Positions 1 to 6,979 of a stretch of DNA of 13,945 nt are shown one piece after another. Origin of the DNA: an uncultured Desulfobacterales bacterium (GTDB taxonomy: Bacteria; Desulfobacterota; Desulfobacteria; Desulfobacterales; UBA11574). The notes beneath the pieces were generated by a model. It was not told the origin of the DNA, did no database searches, and was given only the letters and a program-made list of their open reading frames with translations. The DNA is taken from the NCBI GenBank assembly GCA_937925895.1, contig CALANC010000292.1:1-13945 (forward strand). The letters run 5' to 3'. Both the position numbers and the translations under genes were made by a program. How positions within the stretch are numbered: the stretch's first letter is position 1; each line of letters starts with the position of its first letter.

Positions 1-139
1 AGAATTGGGAGGAACTGTTCGTATAAGGCAAAGCCGGTAGATAAATTATACTGGTTGGATGAGAGGAGCCGTATGAATCGAGAGGTTCACGTACGGATCT
101 GTGAGGGCCTGGGGGTGAAATTCCCCCGGGCTACTCGAC
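1..139 (+). mobile_element. Group II intron, 3' end (domains V and VI)
   Basis: This is the 3' end of a self-splicing group II intron; the rest, including any reverse transcriptase/maturase gene, lies left of the window. Domain V is the 34-nt hairpin at 66-99. It has the AGC triad at 67-69, a GAGA (GNRA) tetraloop at 80-83 and the two-base bulge CG at 90-91. Its two helices pair fully except that triad G68 faces A97, where a U is normal. Domain VI follows: G103-G107 with C108-G115 pair back to C121-C131 and C134-C136. A133 is left unpaired seven bases from the end, the expected branch-point adenosine. The intron ends in AC at 138-139, fitting the group II AY rule. The fold is read directly; the domain assignments rest on the known family structure. 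The intron subclass cannot be told from this piece. Confidence 0.93.
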
Positions 140-251
140 TATACCCAACATCATAAAGGTGGATATAGACTTTGTGATATCAACAATTGCTAAGCTCTCT
201 GCAGAAAAATTAGGGTTACAATCACAAAGCAAAATTTTTACTGCTTCTTGA
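140..251 (+). CDS. 3' exon of an intron-interrupted gene, possibly TOBE/ModE-type C-terminus (partial)
   Basis: Directly after the intron's 3' splice site an open frame (codons from 141) runs 36 codons to TGA at 249-251. It begins IPNIIKVDIDF and includes the stretch STIAKLSAEKLGLQSQSKIF. A hydrophobic strand followed by xxSAExLGLxxxxxIxxx resembles the end of TOBE domains of molybdate/tungstate ABC ATPases and regulators, where a T-x-E-S-x-E-x-L-G-L segment precedes the last strand. The usual final strand (a VYAxFKAxxV-like tail) is missing or altered, so the exon may be degenerate. The 5' exon is outside the window. The intron lies in the same orientation as this frame, as needed for splicing to restore the mRNA. 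The product call is tentative and rests on a short motif match only. Confidence 0.4.
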
Positions 252-648
252 TTTTTAGGACTGCGAAATGAAAGCTTGAATATTTGAGTTATTTGGATTT
301 TTTTAGATTTCAAACGACATCATAATAAAAATTCCATTTTTTCCGCCAATAAAACTATAGGCAAGCACCACAAGATATTGTATATGTGCCAATTCTAAAT
401 TTCTCTTCAAAAAGTTGTGACTTCTCCCTTCACGGTTGATAAATCACAGCTCGAAATATTTTAGGTTTAGAAAATAAGTCTAGAAAATAATCGTTAAATT
501 AGATAGTTGCAGTCCAGGTCCTGTGTCATGAGTTTTTTAGCTTAACCCTAAACCACAATATCTTGAAATAAATTTATTACATATCCATACCTTCAGAGAC
601 GAAAAGCAGACAACAATATACTGCTATCCTTCTTATTGGGTCTAATAA
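252..648. other. AT-rich intergenic stretch, no recognisable gene
   Basis: About 400 bases between the interrupted gene's stop and the cytochrome terminator. I see no frame with a plausible start, ribosome site and protein-like composition on either strand, and no RNA gene. Confidence 0.5.
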
Positions 649-683
649 AAATGGCTGCAAGCCAATGTTATGCATGCAGCCAT
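641..683 (-). terminator. Rho-independent terminator of the multiheme cytochrome gene
   Basis: Perfect 9-bp inverted repeat, ATGGCTGCA (651-659) and TGCAGCCAT (675-683), with a 15-nt loop. On the minus strand it is followed by TTTTATTAGA (641-650). It lies 25 bases after the cytochrome stop codon. Confidence 0.8.
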
Positions 684-708
684 TATTAATACGATCAGTA
701 GACCGTGA

Positions 709-3231
709 TTATTCGGTTTTTCTTTTTCTAACCAAAAAGACAAAGAGAATAATGATGAGAAGTGCCAACGGCGGGCCGAAAATTTGAAAATTAGCTGCTA
801 TGAACATACCTTTCGCGATTAGTTTCATATGCTCAGCATCGGTACTCGGTATCATGCCCAATGCGTCTCCTAACTTGGAGATAATTCGGTAAATAAATCT
901 TCCCTCCGGAATCTCACGGTGACAAGATAGACATACCCCCAGTCGTTCCATGTTATCTCGCATCTCCTTGGGCAAAGGACCATCCAGAGGCCAATGATGA
1001 CCAACGGTTTGCAGTTGCTGATCTTTTCGATCGACAACATTATCGAGGTCCATGGATAACTCAGGCACCGGACTGATCTGGTATTGTGCTGTCTTGGTGA
1101 CCAGATCTCCTTTTTCATTCATGATGTCTACATAGATACCTTCAGCATATCCCCTTAGATAGCGTCCTTCGTGGGTGCCATAACCCAATGATTTGGACCT
1201 CGCATGACAGGAAGTGCATTCACGGGCCTGCCAGTCCACCGTATGGGGCGCGGCCGGGGCCATATCGATGCTCTTCTGGCCTTTTTCACCACCCCCTTCC
1301 AACCCTTTCGGAGTTCGCCATATCTTATTGTGGACCAAAACTTCGCCGTCGGGTGCCTTGACGGTCGTTATTTGCTGACAGCCGGGGATAATGGGACTTA
1401 CTCTTCCTTCACCATTGATCCCAAGCACAGGGTCTTCCCATCGAAGATAGGATCGGTTTTCATTGGTCTTACCAAAAGCCACGCCGGGCGCGACCGGCGG
1501 TTCGACGCCGCGCATGGATTCTGCGGTATGACCATTTTCAAAATGTGTATTGCCCGCTGCGACCCAATCGGTGGCCTTTTTATTGCCGGAGAAATCGACA
1601 TTCACATGACAGCCGTAACATTGGGGTGCCCAGGCAGAGTGACATCCATAACACTCTATCTTTTCTAAGTGGCTCTTGGCTTGAAGTTTAGCAGCGACAG
1701 CCTTGGCGGGATTTCGCCACTTGTTGGCAGTTGCTAGTGATTTTAAGGCCGGCACTTCAAAATCAAGCCCTGATGCAGAATGTACCACCACTTTTTCGCC
1801 GTCTCTAACCACGTTGTTAAATGGATTTCCCCGGGTGGTCAGCAGATAGCCGTCCTTGGCATCATATGTGGTACTAAACTTGGCATGGGTGGCCAGCGGT
1901 GAAGTTGAAAGTCCGCGAGCCTTTTTCATGTCTAGTTCACTGCCGAATTCGTCTCCCCAACCCAACGGCAGTTCCCATGGGTAATAGGCAGCGGTTCCGT
2001 GGCAGTCTGAGCATTCTATTTCCACATTAGCCAGAAGTGTGCCAGTAATGTTGCCATTACCATGCAGGGATGTCGTGGTATGACAGTCCTGACAGAGCAG
2101 GCCGCCTTCAGGATTGCCCTCCCGCGATTGTAAACGGTGGTGCACATCATCTTTGATAAACTGGTAGAATTTGGTGTGAAGTTTGGGTTGCTTGCTACCC
2201 TTATCGGTGTAAGGGCTACCATAGGAAAATTCCATCAGACCTTGAAAGGACACACCAATGCGCTTGCCCCGATTGTGACAGGAAACACAGGTCTCATGAG
2301 GTATGCCTGAGTAGACTTTATCATTAACGACAACTTTGGCTTTGCGTGAGGACTGGATCGAGTGCACCATCGCATGGCCCGGTTGATCCCGTTTGACCGT
2401 CTTATCGCCGCCTTCATACAGCCCGGCATTATTATAAGGGATATGGCATGCACTGCAGCCCATTCCCCTGAAATCCCCTCGTTTTTCACGCCCCTTGACA
2501 CCCACATGGCAACGCTGACAATCTGTTCGCAGATAAGTATATATGGCTTCCCAGGGTTTTTCCTTTAGCGTCTCCACATTGGTTTTTGGGACTTGATTGA
2601 GCTGGGTGGGAAAGTTATCCGGATATTTTTTCATCAGCGCCTGGGTGTAAGATTTGTAATCGGTTGTACCGAAAATAGGCTCAGGGCCGTCGGGGTCTGT
2701 TACGTCATAATTGCCATACTTCTTTTCATATCCAGTACTGGCGGGGCCCCATCCCCATAAGGCTCCCTGTATTTTACCGGCCTCCGTCTGCATGATGGAA
2801 CGGTATTGGGCATAGGTCCACTCTTTATGGCATTGACCACATATCTTTTCATTAACCCATACCGAACCCGAGTGCACGACAAAGGTGGTTAATACGCCGC
2901 CTTTCGGGGCACCAGTGTGGGCTATTTTGGCATCTTTTTCTTCCTTTGGATTACCTCCGTGACAAATCACACACCCATTCGGGTCTCCGAGTCTAGCACC
3001 TTTTGCGTATATCTGTTCGGCCATTTGGGAATCGTGAGCACGAATCGGTTCTATGCCGGCGTGGCACTTATCAGGTGCCATGCATCCAACATTTGGTGCT
3101 GGATAATCGCTTGGGTTCATTCCGGTCACCGTTGTTGCGGCCCAAAGATCAGGGGTAATTACTAAATAGATAGAACTCAAGAGAATGGTCATTAAAGAAA
3201 AAACGGAAAATCCCCTATGATAATTAGCCAT
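709..3231 (-). CDS. Membrane-anchored multiheme c-type cytochrome (11 CXXCH plus one CX5CH)
   Basis: 840-residue exported cytochrome, probably moving electrons in the periplasm. An N-terminal signal peptide (hydrophobic about residues 10-31, likely cleaved after WAA) precedes CXXCH haem sites at C87, C131, C238, C259, C315, C380, C407, C527, C538, C672 and C767. An extra CX5CH (C50 to H57) could bind a twelfth haem. The C-terminus has one membrane helix (about 813-835) ending in RKRKTE, so the haem domain is held on the outer face of the inner membrane. I chose the ATG at 3229-3231 because AGAGGTG sits six bases upstream and a signal peptide follows at once. The frame stays open to 3549, but that extension lacks a ribosome site and contains the likely promoter. 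No partner quinol oxidase or iron-sulfur subunit is adjacent. The substrate is not evident; a specific subfamily cannot be named from sequence alone. Confidence 0.93.
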   Translation of the reverse strand: MANYHRGFSVFSLMTILLSSIYLVITPDLWAATTVTGMNPSDYPAPNVGCMAPDKCHAGIEPIRAHDSQMAEQIYAKGARLGDPNGCVICHGGNPKEEKDAKIAHTGAPKGGVLTTFVVHSGSVWVNEKICGQCHKEWTYAQYRSIMQTEAGKIQGALWGWGPASTGYEKKYGNYDVTDPDGPEPIFGTTDYKSYTQALMKKYPDNFPTQLNQVPKTNVETLKEKPWEAIYTYLRTDCQRCHVGVKGREKRGDFRGMGCSACHIPYNNAGLYEGGDKTVKRDQPGHAMVHSIQSSRKAKVVVNDKVYSGIPHETCVSCHNRGKRIGVSFQGLMEFSYGSPYTDKGSKQPKLHTKFYQFIKDDVHHRLQSREGNPEGGLLCQDCHTTTSLHGNGNITGTLLANVEIECSDCHGTAAYYPWELPLGWGDEFGSELDMKKARGLSTSPLATHAKFSTTYDAKDGYLLTTRGNPFNNVVRDGEKVVVHSASGLDFEVPALKSLATANKWRNPAKAVAAKLQAKSHLEKIECYGCHSAWAPQCYGCHVNVDFSGNKKATDWVAAGNTHFENGHTAESMRGVEPPVAPGVAFGKTNENRSYLRWEDPVLGINGEGRVSPIIPGCQQITTVKAPDGEVLVHNKIWRTPKGLEGGGEKGQKSIDMAPAAPHTVDWQARECTSCHARSKSLGYGTHEGRYLRGYAEGIYVDIMNEKGDLVTKTAQYQISPVPELSMDLDNVVDRKDQQLQTVGHHWPLDGPLPKEMRDNMERLGVCLSCHREIPEGRFIYRIISKLGDALGMIPSTDAEHMKLIAKGMFIAANFQIFGPPLALLIIILFVFLVRKRKTE

Positions 3232-3346
3232 ATGATTCACCTCTTTCCTAATGGTTTGTCTTGTAACTACAATTGCACGAGAGGATATTTTCGGCAGCAA
3301 AAGATGAATGTCGTTCAACCATTTCATCCACTCTCTATATTGTTTC

Positions 3347-3374
3347 AGTATGTTAGAAGGAAGCACTTTGTCAA
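3347..3374 (-). promoter_or_regulatory. Candidate sigma70 promoter of the cytochrome gene
   Basis: On the minus strand TTGACA (3369-3374) is followed after 16 bases by CATACT (3347-3352), giving a leader of roughly 110 bases before the ATG at 3231. Just upstream of the -35, on the plus strand, TTGATTAAT occurs twice with a 13-base period (3391-3399 and 3404-3412), a possible operator. Confidence 0.5.
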
Positions 3375-3390
3375 CCAATTTTCCAAGTGG

Positions 3391-3412
3391 TTGATTAATG
3401 CGATTGATTAAT
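3391..3412. repeat. Tandem 9-mer TTGATTAAT x2, possible operator
   Basis: Two exact copies of TTGATTAAT separated by GCGA lie 17 bases upstream of the -35 hexamer of the cytochrome promoter. Position and spacing fit a direct-repeat activator or repressor site, but no regulator gene is nearby to connect to it. Confidence 0.35.
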
Positions 3413-3571
3413 GGCATTTGGATTTTAGGTAAGGTGGAGGTTTGCCCTTTTAATTTTTGATATATGCAAAATGGTTTGAGTTGATCCAGGTTGCTAGACT
3501 GGTAAGATAACTTTACTTTAGAGTTACGATTAAATGACAATAATGCCAATTAAAATTATGGCATTTCAGAA

Positions 3572-4099
3572 TTGAATGAATCAGTGATTGAAATACGTTT
3601 TGAGCGACCTGATGATGTTGATGAAATACGCTCGTTAAACGATAAGGCGTTTGGTCAACCTATGGAGGGTCGCATTGTCGATAAGTTGCGTAAATCATGC
3701 AAAGGAAGACTGTCACTTGTTACAATCTCAAATATTAAAGTAATAGGGCATATTTTGTTCAGCCCAGTAACGATAGAAACGCAAAGTGGTATTATTGAAG
3801 GAATGGGTCTTGGTCCGATGGCTGTCTTGCCAGAATTACAGAACCAGGGAATTGGTACTAAACTTGTTAAAGAGGGACTTCGAATTATTAATAATACGAC
3901 GTGTCCGTTTGCAATTGTGCTTGGCCACGAAAAGTATTATCCACGATTTGGGTTTCAACGTGCATCAAAATATGGTTTAAAAAGTCAATGGGAAGGGATC
4001 CCAGATGAAGCATTTATGGTGATGATTCTTAATGATTCAGTAATGAAAGGAGTGTCTGGAATTGTAAGATACAGGGATGAGTTCGATGAAGCAATGTAG
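3572..4099 (+). CDS. GNAT-family N-acetyltransferase, YhbS-like
   Basis: 175-residue acetyl-CoA-dependent acyltransferase; the acceptor is unknown. The acetyl-CoA-binding motif A is clear at about residues 80-103 (LGPMAVLPELQNQGIGTKLV, with the Q-x-x-G-I-G loop). The C-terminal GHEKYYPRFGF (118-128) is the hallmark of the YhbS/COG3153 branch. Length is normal for a one-domain GNAT. The frame begins with TTG at 3572 because an in-frame TAA lies at 3551-3553 and no in-frame ATG or GTG occurs in between. No good ribosome site is visible, so the exact start is weak. It is divergent from the cytochrome and followed, 50 bases after its stop, by a family A repeat. A weak hairpin (CGAATC 4123-4128 with GATTCG 4138-4143) follows the stop. 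The gene stands alone, like its neighbours in this accessory stretch. Confidence 0.88.
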   Translation: MNESVIEIRFERPDDVDEIRSLNDKAFGQPMEGRIVDKLRKSCKGRLSLVTISNIKVIGHILFSPVTIETQSGIIEGMGLGPMAVLPELQNQGIGTKLVKEGLRIINNTTCPFAIVLGHEKYYPRFGFQRASKYGLKSQWEGIPDEAFMVMILNDSVMKGVSGIVRYRDEFDEAM

Positions 4100-4148
4100 A
4101 AATCCTAATGGTTCCAAATAGACGAATCATTCATTACGATTCGATTGG

Positions 4149-4272
4149 ATATCACAAATATCATAACTTCACGCACTGGTTGCAATGATGGCAAGATAAC
4201 ACAAGTTTTGACAAGTCAGTTTTTATTGAAGTACTCTCAATATATCTGCACTTGGGCAATATTTGGTTTTCT
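4149..4272 (+). repeat. Dispersed repeat family A, copy 1
   Basis: About 120 bases co-linear with 6289-6417. The shared core is AAGATAACACA(A/G)GTTTTGACAAG (4193-4215), followed at identical spacing by TCTCAATATATCTG (4235-4248) and, with a 5-base gap, AATATTTGG. Both copies start with ATATCACAA exactly 42 bases before the core. The rest of the 4100-4444 gap holds nothing I can identify. Confidence 0.75.
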
Positions 4273-4444
4273 GGAAAGTTGTGTCAAGGAAGCGACAGGG
4301 TATAGCAATTTTTTAGTATACTTGTATCACACGCCAGAAGAGTTTTGAATGCGTAGTGGCCATAGTAATAACCGTCTGTTCGCCTTTGTCCGGTACATGA
4401 GAGCACATAGCTGCCAAACACTCCCCTTCCCTATTGTCGGAATC

Positions 4445-4777
4445 CTATTTAAAAACATTGAAAATGGCTTTACTGACTGAGATTATGGACTTCTGGTCCT
4501 TTATGATCGCTTCCAACTCACCAGGATCCAGGTGCACGGCACCGCAATCTTGGTTTACACAAATATCGATCTTCACATCCTCGCGATCCACCTCCACAAG
4601 GCTCCGGGTTCCGCAGCGGAAGCAATGATCCTTATGCTCTTCACAATACTTTTCATTGGCCTCCTTGGCGGACTTCTCCCTCAGGTTTTTGATCTGGTTC
4701 TGTTCCTGCTCCTTGAAAAACAGTTCCTCATCTCCCATTTCCCCTTTGATCTTTAACAAGACTCGATCCTTACTCAT
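4445..4777 (-). CDS. Zinc-ribbon protein of the zf-TFIIB type
   Basis: 110-residue cytosolic protein. Residues 1-45 are charged and look helical or coiled. The C-terminal half carries the zf-TFIIB (PF13453-like) pattern CFRCG (52-56) ... VKIDIC ... CGAVHLDPGELEAI (78-91). Zinc ligands would be C52, C55, C73 and C78. The second pair is spaced CX4C (CVNQDC) instead of the usual CX2C, and an additional Cys45 precedes the first pair. Such proteins are small nucleic-acid or protein-binding modules with no known reaction. The start at 4777 is secure: AAGGAGGAG lies just upstream. A near-consensus promoter and a 13-codon leader ORF lie in the 120-base leader. Nothing adjacent shares the strand, so it is probably monocistronic. 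Confidence 0.87.
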   Translation of the reverse strand: MSKDRVLLKIKGEMGDEELFFKEQEQNQIKNLREKSAKEANEKYCEEHKDHCFRCGTRSLVEVDREDVKIDICVNQDCGAVHLDPGELEAIIKDQKSIISVSKAIFNVFK

Positions 4778-4790
4778 GTCTCTCCTCCTT

Positions 4791-4832
4791 TTAAAGCGTT
4801 TTATAAAGGTTCAGACGGTAGGTGCTGTCCAT
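4791..4832 (-). CDS. Possible 13-residue leader peptide ahead of the zinc-ribbon gene
   Basis: ATG at 4830-4832, preceded by GAGG eight bases upstream, opens the frame MDSTYRLNLYKTL and stops with TAA at 4791-4793. This is immediately before the AAGGAGGAG ribosome site of the zinc-ribbon gene. The tight stop-to-Shine-Dalgarno arrangement would allow translational coupling. The composition gives no run of a single amino acid, so classical attenuation is not suggested. It could be chance. Confidence 0.3.
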   Translation of the reverse strand: MDSTYRLNLYKTL

Positions 4833-4902
4833 TGTTCAAATCCTCATTTGGTTCCGGTAAATCTGGATCTCTCTTATTGTCGCTTTTTGCTTGGTAATCG
4901 GG

Positions 4903-4931
4903 AATATAGAAGAATTGCCCCTGGGTGTCAA
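4903..4931 (-). promoter_or_regulatory. Near-consensus sigma70 promoter of the zinc-ribbon gene
   Basis: On the minus strand TTGACA (4926-4931), a 17-base spacer and TATATT (4903-4908). Transcription would start near 4896 and give a leader of about 120 bases before the ATG at 4777. Between this promoter and repeat copy 2 (about 4932-5067) I see nothing else identifiable. Confidence 0.75.
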
Positions 4932-5067
4932 GGGCCATGCGGGGATCTTTAGGGGGCCTTCTTGACCTTTACAACGGTCGATTTGGAGACTGCGCCGCCG
5001 TAGCTGAGCCGTGGCGTTAAGATTTCAGATATCTCCTACGTACATAGCACCTTGTTAAACCTGTGGT

Positions 5068-5212
5068 TACTGCTATGAAAGCGTAAGTATCAGAGCTTAA
5101 ATTTTCGTGTGATATCGTTTTTTCAATAGGGGCAAATCTTTTCCGGAGGGTTTGTCCTTTTCCATTCAAGAATTCTAAGGTTTTGACAAGCCCAATTTTC
5201 ATGAGGTAATAT
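5068..5212 (+). repeat. Dispersed repeat family A, copy 2 (long form with hairpin)
   Basis: The long form is shared with copy 4. In order it has CTGCTAT...GC...ATCAG (5068 on), GATATCGTTTTTTCAATAGG (5111-5130), a hairpin (AGGGGCAAA 5128-5136 with TTTGTCCTT 5151-5159) and the core AAGGTTTTGACAAGCCCAAT (5177-5196), then TTTTCATG. No plus-strand gene lies just upstream, so the hairpin belongs to the repeat rather than being a simple gene terminator. Confidence 0.65.
5183..5212 (+). promoter_or_regulatory. Possible promoter for the cysteine-synthase-like gene inside repeat A copy 2
   Basis: TTGACA (5183-5188), an 18-base spacer and TAATAT (5207-5212), about 95 bases upstream of the gene start. 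The -35 hexamer is part of the conserved core of repeat family A, so the repeats might carry promoters. This is an inference from a moderate match only. Confidence 0.35.
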
Positions 5213-5312
5213 CAATATTAGTCGGCAAAAAAAAGCCACTGGACAAATGTTTGAAACAGAAATCATCACAACTTTAAAAGCTATATCTATTGTTTAAAAA
5301 AAGAGGAAGAAA

Positions 5313-6260
5313 ATGCCTGATAGATTGAGCCAACTGAGTCCTTCAACTATACATACGGTTGGCAACACGCCAATTGTTCAACTGCAAAAAATTGTCCCGG
5401 AAAATGGCGCTGATGTGCTAATCAAATTAGAGTACTTCAATCCAACCGGTTCGTATAAAGACCGTATGGCCCTGGCGATGATTGAAGAGGCTGAAAAGCG
5501 AGGTGATTTGCGTCCAGGTATGACAGTTGTTGAGTATACAGGTGTTAGTACCGGGTCATCTCTGGCATTTGTATGCGCCGTTAAAGGGTATACGTTTAAG
5601 GTTGTGTCGTCTGATGCTTTTGCCAAGGAAAAACTGGACATAATGCGTGCATTTGGGGCAGAACTAGAAATTATCTCCAGTCTGGATGGAAAAATCACGC
5701 GTGACTTAATTCCACGAATGATTGAGAGAGCTGAGAATATCGCTCAGGTGGATAACACCTATTTTACAGACCAATTTAACAATACTGACATAATTAAGGG
5801 TCACGCCAGGATCGGTTATGAATTGTTACAACAAGTGACTAACCCCATTGATGCTTTTTGTGGAGGAGTTGGTACAGCGGGTATGCTGATGGGGGTTGCT
5901 CATGCTTTGCGAGAAGCCAACACCCAAACTCGGATAGTCGCTTTGGAACCAGCTACTTCGACGGTAATCTCCACCGGAACAGCAGGGACACATCATATTG
6001 AAGGTATCGGGGTTGGGTTCGTCCCTCCACTTTTGGACAAGGATTACTATGATGAAGTCAGGGGTATTGATGAAGCAGAAGCACGGCAGATGGTGCTACG
6101 ACTAACAAGAGAAGAAGGAATATTTTCAGGAACATCGACCGGATTAAACATTGTCGGAGCGCTCCAACTCGCCCAGGAATTAGGCCCTGGTCATTCGGTC
6201 GTTACCGTCGCGGTAGATACAGGCTTGAAATACCTGGCCGGTGACCTATATGAGACCTGA
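5313..6260 (+). CDS. Cysteine-synthase-family PLP enzyme (fold type II), divergent
   Basis: 315-residue cytosolic enzyme of the O-acetylserine sulfhydrylase/cystathionine beta-synthase family, likely making or using a beta-substituted alanine such as cysteine. NTPIVQLQ (18-25) and NPTGSYKDR (43-51) carry the PLP lysine K49. HHIEGIGVGFVPPLLD (227-242) matches the conserved CysK segment. GGVGTAG (184-190) is the phosphate-binding loop and DTGLKYL (302-308) the cofactor-ring region. The substrate loop differs from the TSGNTG of CysK: here it is TGVSTG (76-81), with Ser replacing the conserved Asn. Substrate or activity may therefore differ from ordinary cysteine synthesis. Length fits the family. 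The start has GAGGAAG just upstream. It stands between repeat A copies 2 and 3 and is followed 225 bases later by cyanase in the same direction. Confidence 0.9.
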   Translation: MPDRLSQLSPSTIHTVGNTPIVQLQKIVPENGADVLIKLEYFNPTGSYKDRMALAMIEEAEKRGDLRPGMTVVEYTGVSTGSSLAFVCAVKGYTFKVVSSDAFAKEKLDIMRAFGAELEIISSLDGKITRDLIPRMIERAENIAQVDNTYFTDQFNNTDIIKGHARIGYELLQQVTNPIDAFCGGVGTAGMLMGVAHALREANTQTRIVALEPATSTVISTGTAGTHHIEGIGVGFVPPLLDKDYYDEVRGIDEAEARQMVLRLTREEGIFSGTSTGLNIVGALQLAQELGPGHSVVTVAVDTGLKYLAGDLYET

Positions 6261-6288
6261 GTCGGGCGATGGATAAAAAACTAAATAG

Positions 6289-6417
6289 ATATCACAATAC
6301 CTGTTAACGAGTACTGTACCAGCGAGATTGGTAAGATAACACAGGTTTTGACAAGCCCGATTTACTTGACTCAATCTCAATATATCTGTATGGGTATTGA
6401 CTAATATTTGGTCTAAG
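6289..6417 (+). repeat. Dispersed repeat family A, copy 3
   Basis: Co-linear with copy 1. ATATCACAA starts 29 bases after the upstream stop codon, the core AAGATAACACAGGTTTTGAC runs 6333-6352, and TCTCAATATATCTG (6375-6388) and AATATTTGG follow. It lies between the PLP enzyme gene and cynS. Confidence 0.75.
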
Positions 6418-6485
6418 GAAAACTGGTTGTTAATCTTGTTGTCGTTATTTTACAATTTAATCTTAATCATTTCAGGAGGTATTGA

Positions 6486-6926
6486 ATGGAGCTGTCTGAA
6501 ATCACGAAAAAACTATTGGCTGCTAAAAAAGAGAAATCATTGAGTTTTGCTGATTTGGAAACTGTTGTGGGGCGTGATGAAGTCTGGATTGCGGCTGTTT
6601 GTTACCGGCAGGCCAGCGCTTCTAAGGAAGAAGCGGAAAAAATTGTATCAGCTTTAGGGCTTGCCCCTGATGTGGCCGAAGCGCTTACCGAATACCCTCT
6701 GAAGGGATTAGGCCCTGCAGTCCCCACCGATCCGTTGATCTATCGTTTTTATGAGATTATGCAGGTTTATGGAATGCCTCTTAAGACAATTATTCACGAA
6801 AAATTTGGTGACGGCATCATGAGTGCTATCGATTTTACCTTAGATGTCGAAAAGGAGGAAAATTCTAAGGGAGATCGTGTCGTCGTTACCATGAACGGGA
6901 AGTTTTTACCCTTCACTAAATGGTAA
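6486..6926 (+). CDS. cynS: Cyanate hydratase (cyanase)
   Basis: 146-residue cytosolic enzyme that converts cyanate and bicarbonate to carbamate and CO2; carbamate then falls to ammonia and CO2. It detoxifies cyanate and supplies nitrogen. Residues 1-75 form the helix-turn-helix-like oligomerisation domain. The C-terminal catalytic domain contains [15 protein letters not shown] (82-96) and [14 protein letters not shown] (104-117). The three known catalytic residues are present: R87, E90 and S113 (R96, E99 and S122 in the E. coli enzyme). Length is close to the family norm. AGGAGGT five bases before the ATG fixes the start. The usual partners, a carbonic anhydrase (cynT), a cyanate transporter or CynR, are not adjacent; the upstream neighbour is a PLP enzyme. 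A terminator hairpin follows. Confidence 0.97.
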   Translation: MELSEITKKLLAAKKEKSLSFADLETVVGRDEVWIAAVCYRQASASKEEAEKIVSALGLAPDVAEALTEYPLKGLGPAVPTDPLIYRFYEIMQVYGMPLKTIIHEKFGDGIMSAIDFTLDVEKEENSKGDRVVVTMNGKFLPFTKW

Positions 6927-6979
6927 TCACCAGCTATTTGCTCTTGCTATAACGCAAATAAGCCTTAGTTGTTGATGTC

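Noticed and set aside
1..153. Plus-strand frame running through domains V and VI
   Set aside because: Structured intron RNA explains this sequence; the frame has no start in the window and ends at random beyond the intron.
131..313. Minus-strand 60-codon frame overlapping the intron end
   Set aside because: It reads through the intron's branch-point region, needs a TTG start without ribosome site, and overlaps the better plus-strand exon.
4145..4348. Plus-strand 67-codon frame
   Set aside because: It overlaps repeat A copy 1, lacks a ribosome site, and its match in copy 3 is not an open frame.
5017..5202. Minus-strand 61-codon frame beginning MKIGLVKT
   Set aside because: It starts inside repeat family A; the related repeat copies do not keep a reading frame, so this is repeat DNA rather than a gene.
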